Shown: piece after piece, positions 1-8,026 of the stretch
Numbering within the stretch: the stretch's first letter is position 1
Layout of the letters: every line of letters starts with the position of its first letter
Translations under genes and position numbers: made by a program
Notes under the pieces: generated by a model
What the model saw: only the letters and a program-made list of their open reading frames with translations
Database searches by the model: none
Told to the model about the DNA's origin: nothing
Origin: JBDRGC01 sp043818215
GTDB taxonomy: Bacteria > Chloroflexota > Anaerolineae > Anaerolineales > UBA11858
Reading direction: 5' to 3'
Length of the DNA stretch: 15,959 nucleotides
NCBI GenBank assembly: GCA_043818215.1
Contig: JBDRGC010000432.1
Location: 1-15,959, forward strand

Positions 1-488
1 GTAGGTCAATTTTCAAATCGGATGAGGATGATTGTGACCTCCTTAAAAGTAACCGAGTGGATGGATCGTCTTAAGCCTAGCCTGAATCTTCTAGCCTCAA
101 GTCGAGATCCGTATGGAATTGTATTTCATCCCCAATAAAAAAACACCACCTACGGCGCATTCGCGCTTTCAGTGGTTCAATACCAGTATACAATATAATC
201 AGACTGGAATCAAGTCCCAATTTCAAAAGAAATACGCCCTTTCGGGCGCTTTCCCGATAGCCACTGGCTATCCACCTCCGCTGAACGGATTAAATCTATT
301 ATACAGGTTTTGCTATCTGGTGTCAAATTCAGTTTCAGGAAAGTCAAGTAAGCCATGATAAGTGGGTATACAGGTAAACAGAATATACACGGCAAAGTAG
401 ACATAACGCCTTTCCTCTGTATACCTGCTACCTGTCTACCTTGTCTACCTGATACCTGTATACCTTATTTACCTGTTTTCTTTCCCCA
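1..488. other. Left-edge region with no convincing gene
   Basis: No convincing gene was found in these 488 bases. Frame 1 is open from the window edge to a TAA at 136-138 (about 45 codons). That could be the end of a gene lying outside, but the length is not significant. Two compact hairpins lie close together. CGCCC 235-239 pairs with GGGCG 244-248, and GATAGCC 256-262 pairs perfectly with GGCTATC 266-272 across a 3-base loop. Neither has a T-tract, so neither is called a terminator. The last ~120 bases are a repeat array, listed separately. Confidence 0.6.
363..478. repeat. Degenerate ~8-bp TACCTG word array
   Basis: The word TACC(T)(G/T) recurs at 422, 429, 437, 445, 453, 461 and 470, with spacings of 7 to 9 bases. 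An inverted copy (GGTATACAGGTAA) lies near 364-376, so the block is a loose head-to-head arrangement. It ends about ten bases before the first gene and probably forms part of its 5' region. It belongs to the same style of short degenerate arrays seen elsewhere in the window. Confidence 0.7.
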
Positions 489-830
489 GTGAAACCTATG
501 GACTTTCTCGAAGTTCTCTACCCAGTTCTCCTGATATGTGCCCCAATTGTACTCGTTATCCTTATCGGTATTGCTGTCTCCGCTATATGGCTTAAGCTCA
601 TGGACAAAAATATCCGCGCCTGCCCCGAATGTGGCCGCAAAGCCGCGGGCGTCATAGTGGAAACCATAACGGAACGCTTGGAAAACCACGTGGATCACAA
701 GAGGCGTAACCCGGCACGAATAAAAATCGAAAAGGTCACCGATCACTACCAGTGTGAGTTTTGCGGCCATACGTGGACGCGTTCGTTTAGACGCACGGAG
801 CAAATCAGGAAACGAGGGATCAGGGACTAG
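489..830 (+). CDS. Small membrane-anchored zinc-ribbon protein
   Basis: This 113-residue protein was not recognised as a named family. Residues ~8-36 form one strongly hydrophobic segment, most likely a single transmembrane helix. CPEC at 45-48 and CEFC at 89-92 form a four-cysteine zinc-ribbon pair separated by a polar, basic stretch. The arginine- and lysine-rich tail fits a domain on the cytoplasmic side. The start could be GTG 489 or ATG 498 (MDFLEV...); neither has a clear Shine-Dalgarno sequence. The TAG stop at 828-830 lies inside a heptad array starting near 816, so the last residues are repeat-derived. An open frame on the opposite strand (465-803) has no recognisable motif and is taken as a shadow. 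Function is unknown; a link to the neighbouring zinc-ribbon signalling protein is only positional. Confidence 0.65.
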   Translation: MKPMDFLEVLYPVLLICAPIVLVILIGIAVSAIWLKLMDKNIRACPECGRKAAGVIVETITERLENHVDHKRRNPARIKIEKVTDHYQCEFCGHTWTRSFRRTEQIRKRGIRD

Positions 831-933
831 GGACTAGGAGTTAGGGATTAGGTGTTAGGAATCCCCCTTCAATCTCCAATCTCCATTCTCCAATCTCTAC
901 TCTCTACTCTCCACCCTCTACTCTCTGCCCTCT
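816..933. repeat. Head-to-head heptanucleotide arrays between two genes
   Basis: Two exact-period 7-base arrays face each other. The purine-rich side has six units at 816-857: GGGATCA, GGGACTA, GGGACTA, GGAGTTA, GGGATTA, GGTGTTA. After a short junction, the pyrimidine-rich side has nine units at 870-932. These are CAATCTC (870, 877, 891), CATTCTC (884), TACTCTC (898, 905, 919), CACCCTC (912) and TGCCCTC (926). The complement of CAATCTC is GAGATTG, which resembles GGGATTA, so the locus is an imperfect inverted repeat. The left array contains the stop codon of the upstream gene. The right array ends one base before the ATG at 934. Confidence 0.9.
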
Positions 934-3900
934 ATGAAATGTCCAAACTGCGGCTTCGATAGCCCCCCCGATAAAATATTTTGCGGTAAGTGCGGCACGC
1001 GCCTGACGCGGATGTGTTCCAGTTGTGGTCTGGCGTCGCCGCTGGATTACCGCTATTGCGGCCAATGCGGCGCGTCATTGACGGACATGTCACTCCCGGC
1101 GCAAACATTCCGGTTGTCGCCTCCCCCCTCCCCAATTCCGGATGAGTTGGTTCCCGCAGGCAAAGGCTCCACGCCTCCACCCGAAGATGCATCGCCGCAG
1201 GCACATATCCAGCCAACCACAACACCACTGACAGGTGAACGACGACTGGCTACGATTATCGTCGCAGATGTAAAAGGGTCCACGGACCTCATGGAAAAAA
1301 TCGGTACGGAGGACTGGGTCGAGGTGATGAACAAAATACTCCAGTTCATGGCCTCGGAGATTCTCCGGTTTGGCGGAGAGGTGGATCAATTTCGGGGGGA
1401 TGGGCTGGTTGCCTTTTTTGGCGCCCGTTCGGCCCATGAAGATGATCCTGAACGCGCGGTTTTGGCGGCGCTAATGATGCAATTAGCCATCCAACGATTA
1501 TCGGTGGAGCTTAAGGAAAACAAAGGAATCGACCTTCAAATTCGCGTCGGCATCAATACGGGAGAAGTGATTGCGGCCAATATCGGCAACCTGGCTCAGC
1601 ACAGTGAAGATACCGCTATGGGGGGGGCCATTGCGCTGGCAGCAAGATTAGAAAGCGCGGCTGAAGCGGGTACGGTATTGGTGAGCGAAGATACCTATCG
1701 GCTTACAGAACTTCAATTCAGATGGGAATTCCTTGGAGAAATGTCGGTGCGCGGGATCAGCAATCCAGTGACAGTTTACCGTCCACTGGCACCCCTCTCA
1801 GAAGCCGAGCAAGAACATCGTCTTCAGGAGTATGGGTTATCCATCCCCCTGATTGGGCGTGAAAACGAGATCAACCGCATTCAAAACGCGATCCAATACC
1901 TCCGCCAGGGGGTTGGCGGGATCGTAATGATCAGCGGGGTGGCAGGGTTAGGAAAGTCGCGCTTGATTTCTGAGATCGAGCAATCTGTAAAAAGAGAAGA
2001 AGCCCTATCCCCAGAGGGTGGACAAAAGATTACCTGGCTGCGAGGCCGATGCCGATCTTATGGACATTCATTGCCGCATTCCATGTGGATCGACGCGCTT
2101 CATCGCTGGCTGGAGATTCAAGAATGGGAAACGCAAGAAGAAGTACTCAAGAGACTGCAACATAAAACCAGGGATTTATGGGGGGATCAGTATATGGAAT
2201 ACTATCCTTACCTGGCGAAATTCCTTTCCCTGCCCCTTGCAAAATCTTTCTTAGATTGGGTTGAACACCTGGAGGCCGAGGGGCTGCGCCATCAATTTTT
2301 CTTCGTCATCCAACGTTGGGTGGAAGCCCTGGCCAGGCGAGGGCCGACAGTCATCGTCTTCACCGAGGTACATTGGGCGGACGAAGCTTCACTGGCGCTA
2401 TTAGAACATTGTTTGCCATTGTGTGATCGCGAACCTGTGTCTTGGATGGTTGTGTTCCGTCCCGACCCTGCCGCGCCGACATGGGCATTGGATCATTTTG
2501 TTGAAACCGAATACCCTCACCGGTTGACATCAATCGAGCTTTCTGCACTTTCGAGATCGGACAGCAGTGGATTATTGAATCAATTGACCGGTTCCGATGT
2601 CCTCCCAGAAAATATGAGAGAGGCGATCCTCGACAAAGCAGAAGGCAATCCTTATTATTTGACGGAAATTGTTCGTTCACTCATCGATAGAGATGTTTTG
2701 GTGCGGAGTTCTGATAATGGTCACTGGAAAGTTACCCAAACCAACGCGCCGCTGGATTTACCCAATACGCTGATTGGTTTATTAACAGCCCGAATTACAC
2801 GCTTATCACCCGCCGATCAACGCGTTCTGCAATTAGCCGCGGTCATCGGGACTGTGTTTTGGTCTGAATTACTTCAAGCGCTGACCGGTAATGACACCCC
2901 AATCCAAGAACACCTGACCTCGCTTCAAAGGGCGAGGCTTATTCGCGAACGAGGTTGTTTGACAGATCTTGGAACCGAGTATGTTTTCCTCTCGGGCCTC
3001 ATCCGAGATGCGGCCTACGAAAGCCTGTTGAGTTCACCGCGGGCCAATTACCATCTTATGGCGGCGGATTTCCTGGAGGGGTTGGTCAGCGAAAACATGT
3101 TATCTCAATATCATGGCCTGATCGCTTATCACTATCGTCAGGCCAAGGTTTGCCAGAAAGAGCTTTTCCATACATTGTTAGCTGCGGAAAACGCCCAAAG
3201 GGTGTATGCGAATGCAGAGGCAATTCACCAATATTCGCTCGTCCTCGAATTACTAGATGAACTCGATGATTGTGAGTATCCACCCACCCATCGTTCGAAG
3301 AAAGAGTGGCGGCTGGAAGCGTTGACAGGATTGGGTCAAATCTATTTTGGCATTGGTGAAATCGCGCCGGCTGAAAGTCACTTGCGCGAGGCGATTGCCT
3401 CAGGCCGCGAGATGGGTTTAGACGCGCTGGCGCTGACACGTTTGTTTTATTGGCTTGGCGAGGTTTTATTCTGGCAGAACCAATATGAAGAACCCATCCA
3501 CCTCGGCGAAGAAGGGCTTTACTATTTAGGGGAGAATAATAAAAATGTCGAAGCTGCTTTGATGAACCAGTTGGTCGCGGTGGGCTGCTCTCAACTGGGC
3601 GATCATGAAAAATTCATCGAGTTCACCCAACGGACTGCCGGCTTCATCCAAAACCTGCCCTATACGGAAGAACTTCGTCCCGCTTACGATCATATTATCG
3701 GACTGTACGCTTACACGTTGAAAGATGTTCCCGAGGCAGAGCGTTGGTTAGCGGTCTTTGAACAAAAGGCCGAAGAAAATCATGACCTCAGAGCTATGGG
3801 GGAAGTCTATAACCACACGGCCTCTTTATTGAACCGGCAAGGCGACCTCAATTCGGCCCTCCATTATTACGAAATAGCAATCGAACATTTCGACCGCATC

Positions 3901-5064
3901 GGTGATGACAAACATACGTGCCGCGCCCTCAGGGGCTTAGGAGCCTGTTTCTTACAAACCGGAAACCTGGATAAGGCCGAGGAACACATCCACCTGTCTC
4001 TTGAAAAGGCCAGGATCATCGCTAATAAAATCGATTTGGCGCTCGGTTATTGGTTCGAAGCTCAGATTTTTCTTTGTCGAGGTTTACTGGAAGACGCTAC
4101 GGCCACATTCGAGAAAGCGCATGAGTTAATCCAAGACATTCCCGTCATCAAGGGGGGGTGGGCATTCTTAGGGTTGGGGCAGGTTCATTTCTCACAAGCA
4201 AACGCACAAGAGATCACCGGAACTTATCAATTCACCCTAGAAAATGATCCCAACCTGGTATTTCGCAACCCTTACCAGGCGGCCAATATCCTCGGTAAAC
4301 TCGAGCGAACCTATGAACATCCAGAGGATTTCCGCGCCTATGTAGACCAGTTCCGCAAACAACATTCGAATCTTTCTCATGCCTCATTTTCTCAGTGGTA
4401 TCTGGTGCCTGGTGAGGTCGGTTTCGAATTTCAGAAACCCAAATGCCATGAAAAATTCGAGGGTTCAGTTTCCGATAGTTGGGAGTGGATTGACCCATTT
4501 GGTGATTGTTCGTATTCAGTCGAAGATGGATTGCTGATTCAGGCTGCCAATGAACGGAATTTCCACCATATCAACCGCAGTGCCCCCCGGATGATTCAGA
4601 AAACGCCCATCACAGGGGACTTCGCAATTCAAACGGTTTGCTCTCCCATTTCCGATGAAAAACCGGCTATTGGGGGTTTGCTGGTCTGGCAAAATGAGAA
4701 AAACTGGTTATGCCTGGAATTTGGCGCCCGCGGAACGGATGAGGTGATCTTCCGAGGTTTCAAGGACAACAACGACTTGGTTTTCGGGCGTGGACGATTA
4801 CACTCGACCGCGGCTTATTTACGCCTGGAAAAACATGGATATCAAGTATCTGCTTACTGCAGCCCAGATGGTGAGAATTGGTTCTTTGCTGGAAACACCC
4901 ATATACCCTCCGGAGAATCCATTTATCCAGGAGTCCATACCAATGGGCATATCAACCGGTTGATTTATCCGGGAGCTTATCCCGAGGGTAGCGCGATCCG
5001 ATTTGAAGAATTGAAATTATGGAGTGACGAGGAGAACATGACGGAAAATGCAAGCTCACAGTGA
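934..5064 (+). CDS. Zinc-ribbon/class III cyclase/ATPase/TPR/DUF1349-like signalling protein
   Basis: This 1376-residue protein is probably a cytoplasmic sensor-regulator. Residues 1-48 hold two CxxC zinc ribbons (DZANK-like). Residues ~103-285 are a class III nucleotide cyclase homology domain with metal-binding candidates Asp112 (ADVKGST) and Asp156 (GDG). Residues ~305-700 form an AAA_16/STAND-type ATPase with Walker A GVAGLGKS at 335-342. The Walker B-like strand (473-483) reads TEVHWAD where relatives have EDLHWAD. Residues ~740-1130 are helical TPR-like repeats. Residues ~1170-1365 resemble DUF1349/concanavalin-like domains. In the cyclase, the usual Lys before the second Asp is Gln152 and the usual catalytic Asn (GDxVNxAAR) is Ala234, while Arg238 remains. 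Cyclase activity is therefore uncertain. The start is fixed by the MKCPNCG ribbon, yet no Shine-Dalgarno precedes it. Confidence 0.93.
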   Translation: MKCPNCGFDSPPDKIFCGKCGTRLTRMCSSCGLASPLDYRYCGQCGASLTDMSLPAQTFRLSPPPSPIPDELVPAGKGSTPPPEDASPQAHIQPTTTPLTGERRLATIIVADVKGSTDLMEKIGTEDWVEVMNKILQFMASEILRFGGEVDQFRGDGLVAFFGARSAHEDDPERAVLAALMMQLAIQRLSVELKENKGIDLQIRVGINTGEVIAANIGNLAQHSEDTAMGGAIALAARLESAAEAGTVLVSEDTYRLTELQFRWEFLGEMSVRGISNPVTVYRPLAPLSEAEQEHRLQEYGLSIPLIGRENEINRIQNAIQYLRQGVGGIVMISGVAGLGKSRLISEIEQSVKREEALSPEGGQKITWLRGRCRSYGHSLPHSMWIDALHRWLEIQEWETQEEVLKRLQHKTRDLWGDQYMEYYPYLAKFLSLPLAKSFLDWVEHLEAEGLRHQFFFVIQRWVEALARRGPTVIVFTEVHWADEASLALLEHCLPLCDREPVSWMVVFRPDPAAPTWALDHFVETEYPHRLTSIELSALSRSDSSGLLNQLTGSDVLPENMREAILDKAEGNPYYLTEIVRSLIDRDVLVRSSDNGHWKVTQTNAPLDLPNTLIGLLTARITRLSPADQRVLQLAAVIGTVFWSELLQALTGNDTPIQEHLTSLQRARLIRERGCLTDLGTEYVFLSGLIRDAAYESLLSSPRANYHLMAADFLEGLVSENMLSQYHGLIAYHYRQAKVCQKELFHTLLAAENAQRVYANAEAIHQYSLVLELLDELDDCEYPPTHRSKKEWRLEALTGLGQIYFGIGEIAPAESHLREAIASGREMGLDALALTRLFYWLGEVLFWQNQYEEPIHLGEEGLYYLGENNKNVEAALMNQLVAVGCSQLGDHEKFIEFTQRTAGFIQNLPYTEELRPAYDHIIGLYAYTLKDVPEAERWLAVFEQKAEENHDLRAMGEVYNHTASLLNRQGDLNSALHYYEIAIEHFDRIGDDKHTCRALRGLGACFLQTGNLDKAEEHIHLSLEKARIIANKIDLALGYWFEAQIFLCRGLLEDATATFEKAHELIQDIPVIKGGWAFLGLGQVHFSQANAQEITGTYQFTLENDPNLVFRNPYQAANILGKLERTYEHPEDFRAYVDQFRKQHSNLSHASFSQWYLVPGEVGFEFQKPKCHEKFEGSVSDSWEWIDPFGDCSYSVEDGLLIQAANERNFHHINRSAPRMIQKTPITGDFAIQTVCSPISDEKPAIGGLLVWQNEKNWLCLEFGARGTDEVIFRGFKDNNDLVFGRGRLHSTAAYLRLEKHGYQVSAYCSPDGENWFFAGNTHIPSGESIYPGVHTNGHINRLIYPGAYPEGSAIRFEELKLWSDEENMTENASSQ

Positions 5065-5174
5065 AGACAATTCATTAGACTTGTTCCTGACTAAGTCGGC
5101 AAGGAATTTTGTACACGTATTTTTCACCATTTTGAAATACGCTCAGTATAACGTGAGAAGAAGGATATTTCCCT

Positions 5175-5735
5175 ATGAAGAAATCTTTTGGTCCAAAAGT
5201 AATGCCTTTCCCCGCTCCGGTTTGGGTGGTGGGAACCTACGACGCAGAAGGCAAACCCAATATGATGACCGCCTCTTGGACGGGTATTTGCTGCTCGAAA
5301 CCCCCGTGCATAGCGGTCTCATTGCGAAAGACTCGCTATTCCTATAGCAATATTTTAGCCCGGCAAGCCTTTACCATCTGCGTGCCCTCCAGACAATACG
5401 CCAAAGAGGTTGACTATTGGGGTATGGTTTCGGGAAACGACGCGGACAAAGTGGCCAAGTCAGGGCTTAGCGCTGTGGCCGGCGAGTTTGTGGATGCTCC
5501 CTATATAAAAGAGTTTCCGGTAGCGATGGAATGCAAATTGCTCCACACCGTCGAGATCGGTTCTCACACTCAATTTATAGGTGAGGTTCTAGACCTCAAA
5601 GTCGACCAGGCGATGCTGGGACCGGAAGGACACCCCGATGTCGAGAAGTTGGGGGTATTTGTCTACTTTGATGGCTATCGTGGAATCGGAGAATATCTAG
5701 CCCGGCCGTTTTCGATAGGAAAAGAATTGCTATAA
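5175..5735 (+). CDS. Flavoredoxin-like flavin reductase family protein
   Basis: This 186-residue protein matches the flavin reductase-like (FMN-binding split-barrel) family along its full length, closest in pattern to flavoredoxins. Such proteins bind FMN and transfer electrons in the cytoplasm, often in anaerobes. Recognisable pieces are VGTYDAEGKPNMMTASWTG (residues 19-37), the CCSKPP stretch (39-44), LRKTRYSYSNI (50-60) and DYWGMVSGNDADK (80-92). The C-terminal GIGEYLARPFSIGKEL is also typical of the group. Length is normal and no key segment is missing. AGAAGGA about ten bases before ATG 5175 is the ribosome binding site. It stands alone, 110 bases after the cyclase gene, so shared transcription is possible but not shown. 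The electron partner cannot be told from the sequence. Confidence 0.9.
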   Translation: MKKSFGPKVMPFPAPVWVVGTYDAEGKPNMMTASWTGICCSKPPCIAVSLRKTRYSYSNILARQAFTICVPSRQYAKEVDYWGMVSGNDADKVAKSGLSAVAGEFVDAPYIKEFPVAMECKLLHTVEIGSHTQFIGEVLDLKVDQAMLGPEGHPDVEKLGVFVYFDGYRGIGEYLARPFSIGKELL

Positions 5736-6083
5736 TAGAACGCTGATTGCGCGGATTAAACGGAGCACCGCGGATTCTTATATAAAGTTAAATTCGCGTC
5801 AATACCTGCACTTTCTGCAGGCACAAGTGTCCGCCTGATCCGTGTTAGGCGTGTAATTTCCGAGGTGCAAAGCATGTGTAGGGCAATCGTTGAGAGTTTA
5901 GTTGGATATCAAAATCGTACAAACGTGTGTTCACTTTGTGATATTGCGCGCAAGTCTGGTCATTTTTTTTTTTGAGTATAATGATACTCCCCTTGAACGT
6001 ACGTCTGTTCCATCTTTCTCAATACTTGGGGTTGATGGTTGCCAAGTTGCTGGCAATGGATAAAAGCAATTAAAGGAGCTCAA
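5736..6083. other. Intergenic region with 9-bp words, hairpin and candidate promoter
   Basis: This 348-base stretch shows no supported gene. Directly after the flavin reductase the word CGC(T/G)GATT occurs three times (5741, 5750, 5769), a degenerate ~9-base repeat. CCTGCA 5805-5810 can pair with TGCAGG 5816-5821, but there is no T-tract. TTGCGCGCAA at 5944-5953 is a perfect palindrome. An 11-base T run (5963-5973) precedes a candidate -10 box, listed separately. The TTG at 6039, in frame with the lipoprotein, is not used as its start because a better ATG with a ribosome binding site lies at 6084. Confidence 0.55.
5974..5989 (+). promoter_or_regulatory. Candidate -10 box inside an inverted repeat
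   Basis: TATAAT at 5977-5982 is a perfect -10 hexamer about 100 bases before the lipoprotein gene. It sits inside GAGTAT-AATG-ATACTC, a 6-base inverted repeat that could be an operator. No good -35 box is visible at the right distance. The A/T-rich tract just upstream could act as an UP-like element. This rests on pattern alone. Confidence 0.4.
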
Positions 6084-6857
6084 ATGTCTCATGGTATGCG
6101 ATATCTCTTCTACTTAGCTTTGACACTACTCGTGCTAACCGGTTGCCAGACGAGTCCCTCTACTCAAGCAGCTACTCCTATTCCACCCACGTCCAATGAT
6201 GCTATATCACAACCAGTGGCTATTCCGATTTCGGACCTAATAGCTGCTGAGCTCGTAGTCAGAACAGGACCAGACGAGGACTATCCTGCAACCAAGCTCC
6301 AACTTGGTATGGGACAGGGGGCTGCAGTAATTGGAAGAAACACTGATGGCAACTGGCTGTTAATCGAGTTTGGATTGCAACTGGGCTGGATTCAAGCATC
6401 TCAGGTCACAGTATCCAGCTCCTTATCGGATGTACCCATCGCGCTCGATACTGTATGGCAACCAAACGGAGTCACCTTCACTGGTCCATTGGAGATGAGC
6501 ATTCCCGGAAGGAATGCCACGGCAGGCCAAGGCAGTCTTGAACTCACCATTAGACCAGATGGAGCGGCGATTGTCTTCCTGAGATATTCACTCCGGCGTG
6601 CCAATTGCTATAATGATTCAGGAACAATTCGCCATGAGGATTATGGCTGGACCACTTCGTTTCCCCTCCCAGAGCCTGCTTTCATTGTCGATGGCATGTT
6701 CGAATTCAACTACGCGGGCGAGCTCAAGGTAAGTGGCCAGTTCACATCGCCGACCGAGGCCATCGCAACGGTTGAAATCTCAACTGAGGAGCCTGCGACG
6801 GGGGGCTCCTTCACGTGCGATTTTGGAACCTGGATTTGGAGCGGAGAGGTAAAGTGA
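6084..6857 (+). CDS. SH3b-domain lipoprotein with C-terminal beta-rich domain
   Basis: This 257-residue exported lipoprotein starts at ATG 6084, preceded by AAAGGAG at 6072-6078. The upstream in-frame TTG at 6039 has no comparable site. Residues 1-20 are a signal peptide and LTGC ends in Cys21, the lipidation site. A Pro/Thr/Ser-rich linker (~22-50) follows. Residues ~53-110 fit a bacterial SH3 (SH3b) domain, with VVRTGPDEDYPA, GNWLLIEF and GWIQASQVTV. SH3b domains commonly bind cell-wall or surface ligands. The remaining ~140 residues are beta-rich with only two cysteines, Cys175 and Cys245, which could form a disulphide. That part ends in CDFGTWIWSG and was not assigned to a named family. 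A GC-rich stem (CGGGAG 6921-6926 with CTCCCG 6933-6938) lies downstream but lacks a T run. Confidence 0.85.
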   Translation: MSHGMRYLFYLALTLLVLTGCQTSPSTQAATPIPPTSNDAISQPVAIPISDLIAAELVVRTGPDEDYPATKLQLGMGQGAAVIGRNTDGNWLLIEFGLQLGWIQASQVTVSSSLSDVPIALDTVWQPNGVTFTGPLEMSIPGRNATAGQGSLELTIRPDGAAIVFLRYSLRRANCYNDSGTIRHEDYGWTTSFPLPEPAFIVDGMFEFNYAGELKVSGQFTSPTEAIATVEISTEEPATGGSFTCDFGTWIWSGEVK

Positions 6858-6988
6858 GGCTGCGGCTTGAGGGTTGCACTACGTTTGCCACGTAACCAGG
6901 CTCATGACGTTGACCGCAACCGGGAGGTTGATCTCCCGTTGGATCCATGCTTACGAAAAAACACAAGACCCTCAAAAGGAGTTTCCCC

Positions 6989-7834
6989 ATGATCGCAAAA
7001 CAAGCATTTGGACGTACCGGACATATAAGTACACGCACCATCTTCGGCGCAGCCGCACTCAGCAGAGTGACGCAGGCTGAGGTCGACCACACCCTGGAAG
7101 TGTTGCTGGAGTATGGCGTAAACCATATCGACGTGGCTGCTTCGTATGGCGAGGCGGAATTGCGCGTTGGCCCGTGGATGGAAAAGCACCGTCAGGATTT
7201 CTTCCTGGCTACCAAAACAGAGAAGCGCACCTACCAGGGAGCTTTGGGTGAACTGCGCTCCTCACTGGAGAGACTGCGTGTGGATTATGTGGATCTGTGG
7301 CAGATGCACGTTCTCGTGGACCCGGAAGAATGGGAAGTGGCGATGGGGGCGGGCGGTGCGCTGGAAGCCTTCATCGAGGCTCGGGAACAGGGTTTGGTGC
7401 GTTTCCTCGGCGTGACGGGGCACGGCACAACCGTCGCCGCTATGCACCAACGCAGCCTGGAACGTTTTGATTTCGACTCCGTGCTGCTGCCCTTGAATTA
7501 CGCCATGCTGCAAAACCCCCAATACGCAACTGATTTCGAAGCCTTGATATCGATCTGCCGAGAAAAGAACGTGGCTGTGCAGACCATCAAAGGCATCACC
7601 CGCGGCCCGTGGGGAGACAAGCCTCAGACCCGCAGCACCTGGTACGAGCCGCTGGAGACTCAGGCTGACATCGATAGAGCCGTGCATTGGGCGCTGGGTC
7701 ATACAGGCGTCTTTCTGAATACAACGGGGGATATTCATCTCCTACCCAAAGTGCTGGATGCCGCGGCCCGATTCGAGACCGCGCCATCTGAGGCAGAGAT
7801 GGAGCAAATGGGGATGAGGCCGTTATTTGTTTAG
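6989..7834 (+). CDS. Aldo/keto reductase family oxidoreductase
   Basis: This 281-residue TIM-barrel enzyme is expected to carry out NAD(P)H-dependent reduction of a carbonyl; the substrate cannot be inferred. The complete catalytic tetrad is visible: Asp48 and Tyr53 (IDVAASYGEAE), Lys76 (LATKTEKR) and His107 (DLWQMHV). The segment LVRFLGVTGHG (136-146) is the usual strand after the active-site region. Start ATG 6989 is preferred because AAAAGGAG (6974-6981) lies seven bases upstream. The longer frame from 6947 adds 14 basic residues with no family match and places that ribosome binding site inside the gene. The C-terminus (MRPLFV) looks intact. It lies 131 bases after the lipoprotein gene and could be independently transcribed. 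Confidence 0.9.
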   Translation: MIAKQAFGRTGHISTRTIFGAAALSRVTQAEVDHTLEVLLEYGVNHIDVAASYGEAELRVGPWMEKHRQDFFLATKTEKRTYQGALGELRSSLERLRVDYVDLWQMHVLVDPEEWEVAMGAGGALEAFIEAREQGLVRFLGVTGHGTTVAAMHQRSLERFDFDSVLLPLNYAMLQNPQYATDFEALISICREKNVAVQTIKGITRGPWGDKPQTRSTWYEPLETQADIDRAVHWALGHTGVFLNTTGDIHLLPKVLDAAARFETAPSEAEMEQMGMRPLFV

Positions 7835-7936
7835 GAACGGTGATAAAATAGCTTCTAAAAACCAGCTTGCGAACATACACTCTGGTGCAGATTGCCTTTT
7901 TTCGTGCAGGAAGTACTGCGTCCGGATGACGACTGC

Positions 7937-7966
7937 GATGTGGATGCAGGAAATCCACATCTTTTT
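7937..7966 (+). terminator. Candidate rho-independent terminator
   Basis: GATGTGGAT 7937-7945 pairs perfectly with ATCCACATC 7953-7961 across a 7-base loop, and TTTTT follows at 7962-7966. It lies about 100 bases after the aldo/keto reductase stop and 57 bases before the methyltransferase start. It would separate the housekeeping-type gene from the restriction-modification operon. The stem is only moderately GC-rich. Confidence 0.55.
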
Positions 7967-7982
7967 ACGCCAGCAGATGTGA

Positions 7983-8026
7983 TACAATAAAGAACAAACG
8001 TTTCAAGGACAATGGTGAAAAAATGA
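7983..8026 (+). promoter_or_regulatory. Methyltransferase leader: candidate -10 box and mini-ORF
   Basis: TACAAT at 7983-7988 resembles a -10 box; no convincing -35 is seen. The only purine-rich site, AAGGA at 8005-8009, is 13 bases from the methyltransferase ATG (8023), which is long. A tiny frame ATG-GTG-AAA-AAA-TGA (8012-8026) lies between them. Its GTG at 8015 is five bases from AAGGA, and its TGA (8024-8026) overlaps the methyltransferase ATG as ATGA. It could be a translational coupling leader or a coincidence. Confidence 0.3.

Noticed and set aside
1..138. Open frame from the left edge ending at TAA 136-138 as the tail of a real gene
   Set aside because: About 45 stop-free codons is well within chance, and no family motif is seen.
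113..358. 81-codon plus-strand frame
   Set aside because: It runs through two hairpins and has no ribosome site, domain or membrane pattern.
465..803. Minus-strand frame opposite the zinc-ribbon gene
   Set aside because: The plus strand has a membrane helix and paired CxxC motifs; the minus frame has no motif and begins inside the opposite gene.
363..932. CRISPR array
   Set aside because: Units are 7-9 bases, tandem and degenerate, with no 20-40-base repeats or unique spacers and no cas genes.
5048..5347. 99-codon frame overlapping the end of the cyclase and the start of the flavin reductase
   Set aside because: It is out of frame with two well-supported genes and has no recognisable content.
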